A stretch of 64,000 nt of DNA from NCBI GenBank assembly GCA_003326205.1, contig LWTK01000084.1, forward strand, positions 248,001 through 312,000. Direction: 5' to 3'. The notes beneath the pieces were generated by a model. That model was not told where the DNA came from, searched no databases, and worked only from the letters and a program-made list of their open reading frames with translations. The DNA is from Nostoc sp. ATCC 43529. Its GTDB lineage: Bacteria; Cyanobacteriota; Cyanobacteriia; Cyanobacteriales; Nostocaceae. Position 1 is the first letter of the stretch; every line of letters begins with the position of its first letter. Shown piece by piece: positions 63,176 to 64,000 of this stretch. Position numbers and translations under genes: made by a program.

Positions 63176-63670
63176 ATGACTGCTATTTCTAACGTTGCAT
63201 TCAAACGGCCAATTTGGCAAACCGCTATCATATTGACTTTGGGTTTTTGGCTCAGTGCAAGTCTAGTTTTGGACTGGGTAATTATGCCTAGCCTTTATCT
63301 CTCTGGGATGATGAACCAAGGTGGTTTTACTACAGCGGGCTATGCGATTTTTTGGAACTTTAATCGTATGGAATTATTATCTGCTGCTGTAGTACTAACT
63401 GGAGCGCTGGTTTTGAGTAAAACGCAATTTCAAAGGGGTATAAGCAGTATTGTTATATCTGTGCTGCTGCTGAGTGTAGCTGTACTTGACACATATTTCT
63501 TGACTCCGCAAATGTGTGCGATCGGAATTCAACTCAACCTATTTGAAGCTGCTGCTGCTATTCCATCAACAATGAATTTACTACACGGTAGTTATTGGCT
63601 ACTGGAAGTAATTAAGCTGGTGGCAGGTAGCCTCCTTTTAAGCTGGTACTGGCGCGATAAAGTTTCGTAA
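63176..63670 (+). CDS. small four-helix membrane protein (DUF4149-like)
   Basis: A 164-residue membrane protein with four hydrophobic helices (about 16-36, 64-84, 88-107, 137-157). The start PIWQTAIILTLGFWLSASL then DWVIMPSLY resembles DUF4149, a family of unknown function. Ends with WYWRDKVS. A strong terminator follows 46 bp later, so this is a monocistronic gene. Confidence 0.78.
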   Translation: MTAISNVAFKRPIWQTAIILTLGFWLSASLVLDWVIMPSLYLSGMMNQGGFTTAGYAIFWNFNRMELLSAAVVLTGALVLSKTQFQRGISSIVISVLLLSVAVLDTYFLTPQMCAIGIQLNLFEAAAAIPSTMNLLHGSYWLLEVIKLVAGSLLLSWYWRDKVS

Positions 63671-63716
63671 ATTGTGAAATATAACGCCGAGAATGTCCAC
63701 TTTTAAAGTTTACATT

Positions 63717-63747
63717 AAAGACGCAAAGAAACCCTTTGCGTCTTTTT
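63717..63747 (+). terminator. rho-independent terminator
   Basis: A perfect 12-bp stem AAAGACGCAAAG / CTTTGCGTCTTT with a five-base loop, running into a TTTTT tract. It ends the gene at 63176-63670. Confidence 0.92.
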
Positions 63748-63810
63748 GCTATCTAGCAAAACGCTGAGTAATATCCAGTTTGGATGATTACTATAATAAA
63801 ATTTCTCAAT

Positions 63811-63918
63811 GTAGGTTGGGTTGAACGGCAGTGAAACCCAACATCGACACAGACAGATCGAATGTTGGGTTACCCTTCGGGAAGCCGCTTCGCGTCTACG
63901 TTCTTCAACCCAACCTAC
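63811..63918. mobile_element. MITE-like palindromic element (GTAGGTTGGGTT family)
   Basis: About 108 bp bounded by GTAGGTTGGGTTGAA and TTCAACCCAACCTAC, with an inner pair AACCCAACAT / ATGTTGGGTT. The right half contains GAAGCCGCTTCGCGTCTAC, a variant of the repeat found inside the phosphoribosyltransferase gene. Confidence 0.7.
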
Positions 63919-64000
63919 AGATATTATAAGTGTTTAACCAAACCTGATATAAAAATCCCAGCCAAAAATTAAACTGGAGTTTCAATAATAAATTCAGTGC

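Overview
The window is chromosomal DNA from a cyanobacterium, most likely a filamentous heterocyst-forming one (Nostocales). The octamer GCGATCGC (HIP1) is scattered through genes and spacers. Intergenic DNA is full of 7- to 9-bp tandem repeats and small palindromic elements typical of that group. The gene content also fits: a carboxysome shell protein (CcmP), a HetP-family protein, a cyanobacterial-type GAF-GAF-PAS adenylate cyclase, a sucrose synthase and a Fut-type iron transporter. No rRNA, tRNA, CRISPR array, complete insertion sequence or phage module was seen.

Layout. 0.1-7.7 kb: a PAS histidine kinase, a GH65 disaccharide phosphorylase fused to beta-phosphoglucomutase, and a sucrose synthase whose UDP-binding motifs are altered. 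8.3-15.5 kb: a HetP-like small protein, a DUF442 phosphatase, a receiver-only response regulator with its kinase, and a 1293-residue CBS/PAS hybrid kinase. 16.2-23.5 kb: the most unusual locus, a two-partner secretion pair. The TpsA-like protein carries a GT2 glycosyltransferase in front of an internal signal peptide and a CHAT caspase-like protease at its end; the divergent gene encodes its TpsB pore. 23.9-38.8 kb: exported amidohydrolase, thermonuclease lipoprotein, flavin-linked oxidase, DUF58 protein, SLH-fasciclin-barrel outer-membrane protein, pentapeptide protein plus CcmP, ArgD, a K+ channel, a DUF3445 protein and a CblD (MMADHC)-like protein.

39-46.5 kb: a BMP-family binding protein split by a frameshift exactly at a T-TTA-AAA slippery heptamer, a 21-bp tandem repeat array, its ABC ATPase without permeases, and then futC-futB-futA on the other strand. 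47-53.8 kb: a carboxylesterase that seems to start with CTG, a DUF2555-like protein, coaBC, a divergent gcvH/lipoate ligase pair, an orphan PAAR-like DUF4280 protein, a site-2 protease and an SDR. 53.8-64 kb: a GH10-like exported hydrolase, a secreted repeat protein, a truncated 167-residue module, a stress-type cluster (DUF2267, phosphoribosyltransferase, ribosome hibernation factor with cold-shock domain), adenylate cyclase and a small membrane protein.

Working together: futABC is a complete ferric iron importer; sucrose synthase and the GH65-PGM fusion both feed disaccharide carbon into hexose phosphates; gcvH and the ligase form a plausible lipoylation pair; TpsA and TpsB form a secretion pair. 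Several genes have been changed by small repeats: the linker of the GH65 fusion, the tail of the first kinase, and a 27-bp in-frame insert in the phosphoribosyltransferase. All identifications come from reading motifs; no database search was run.
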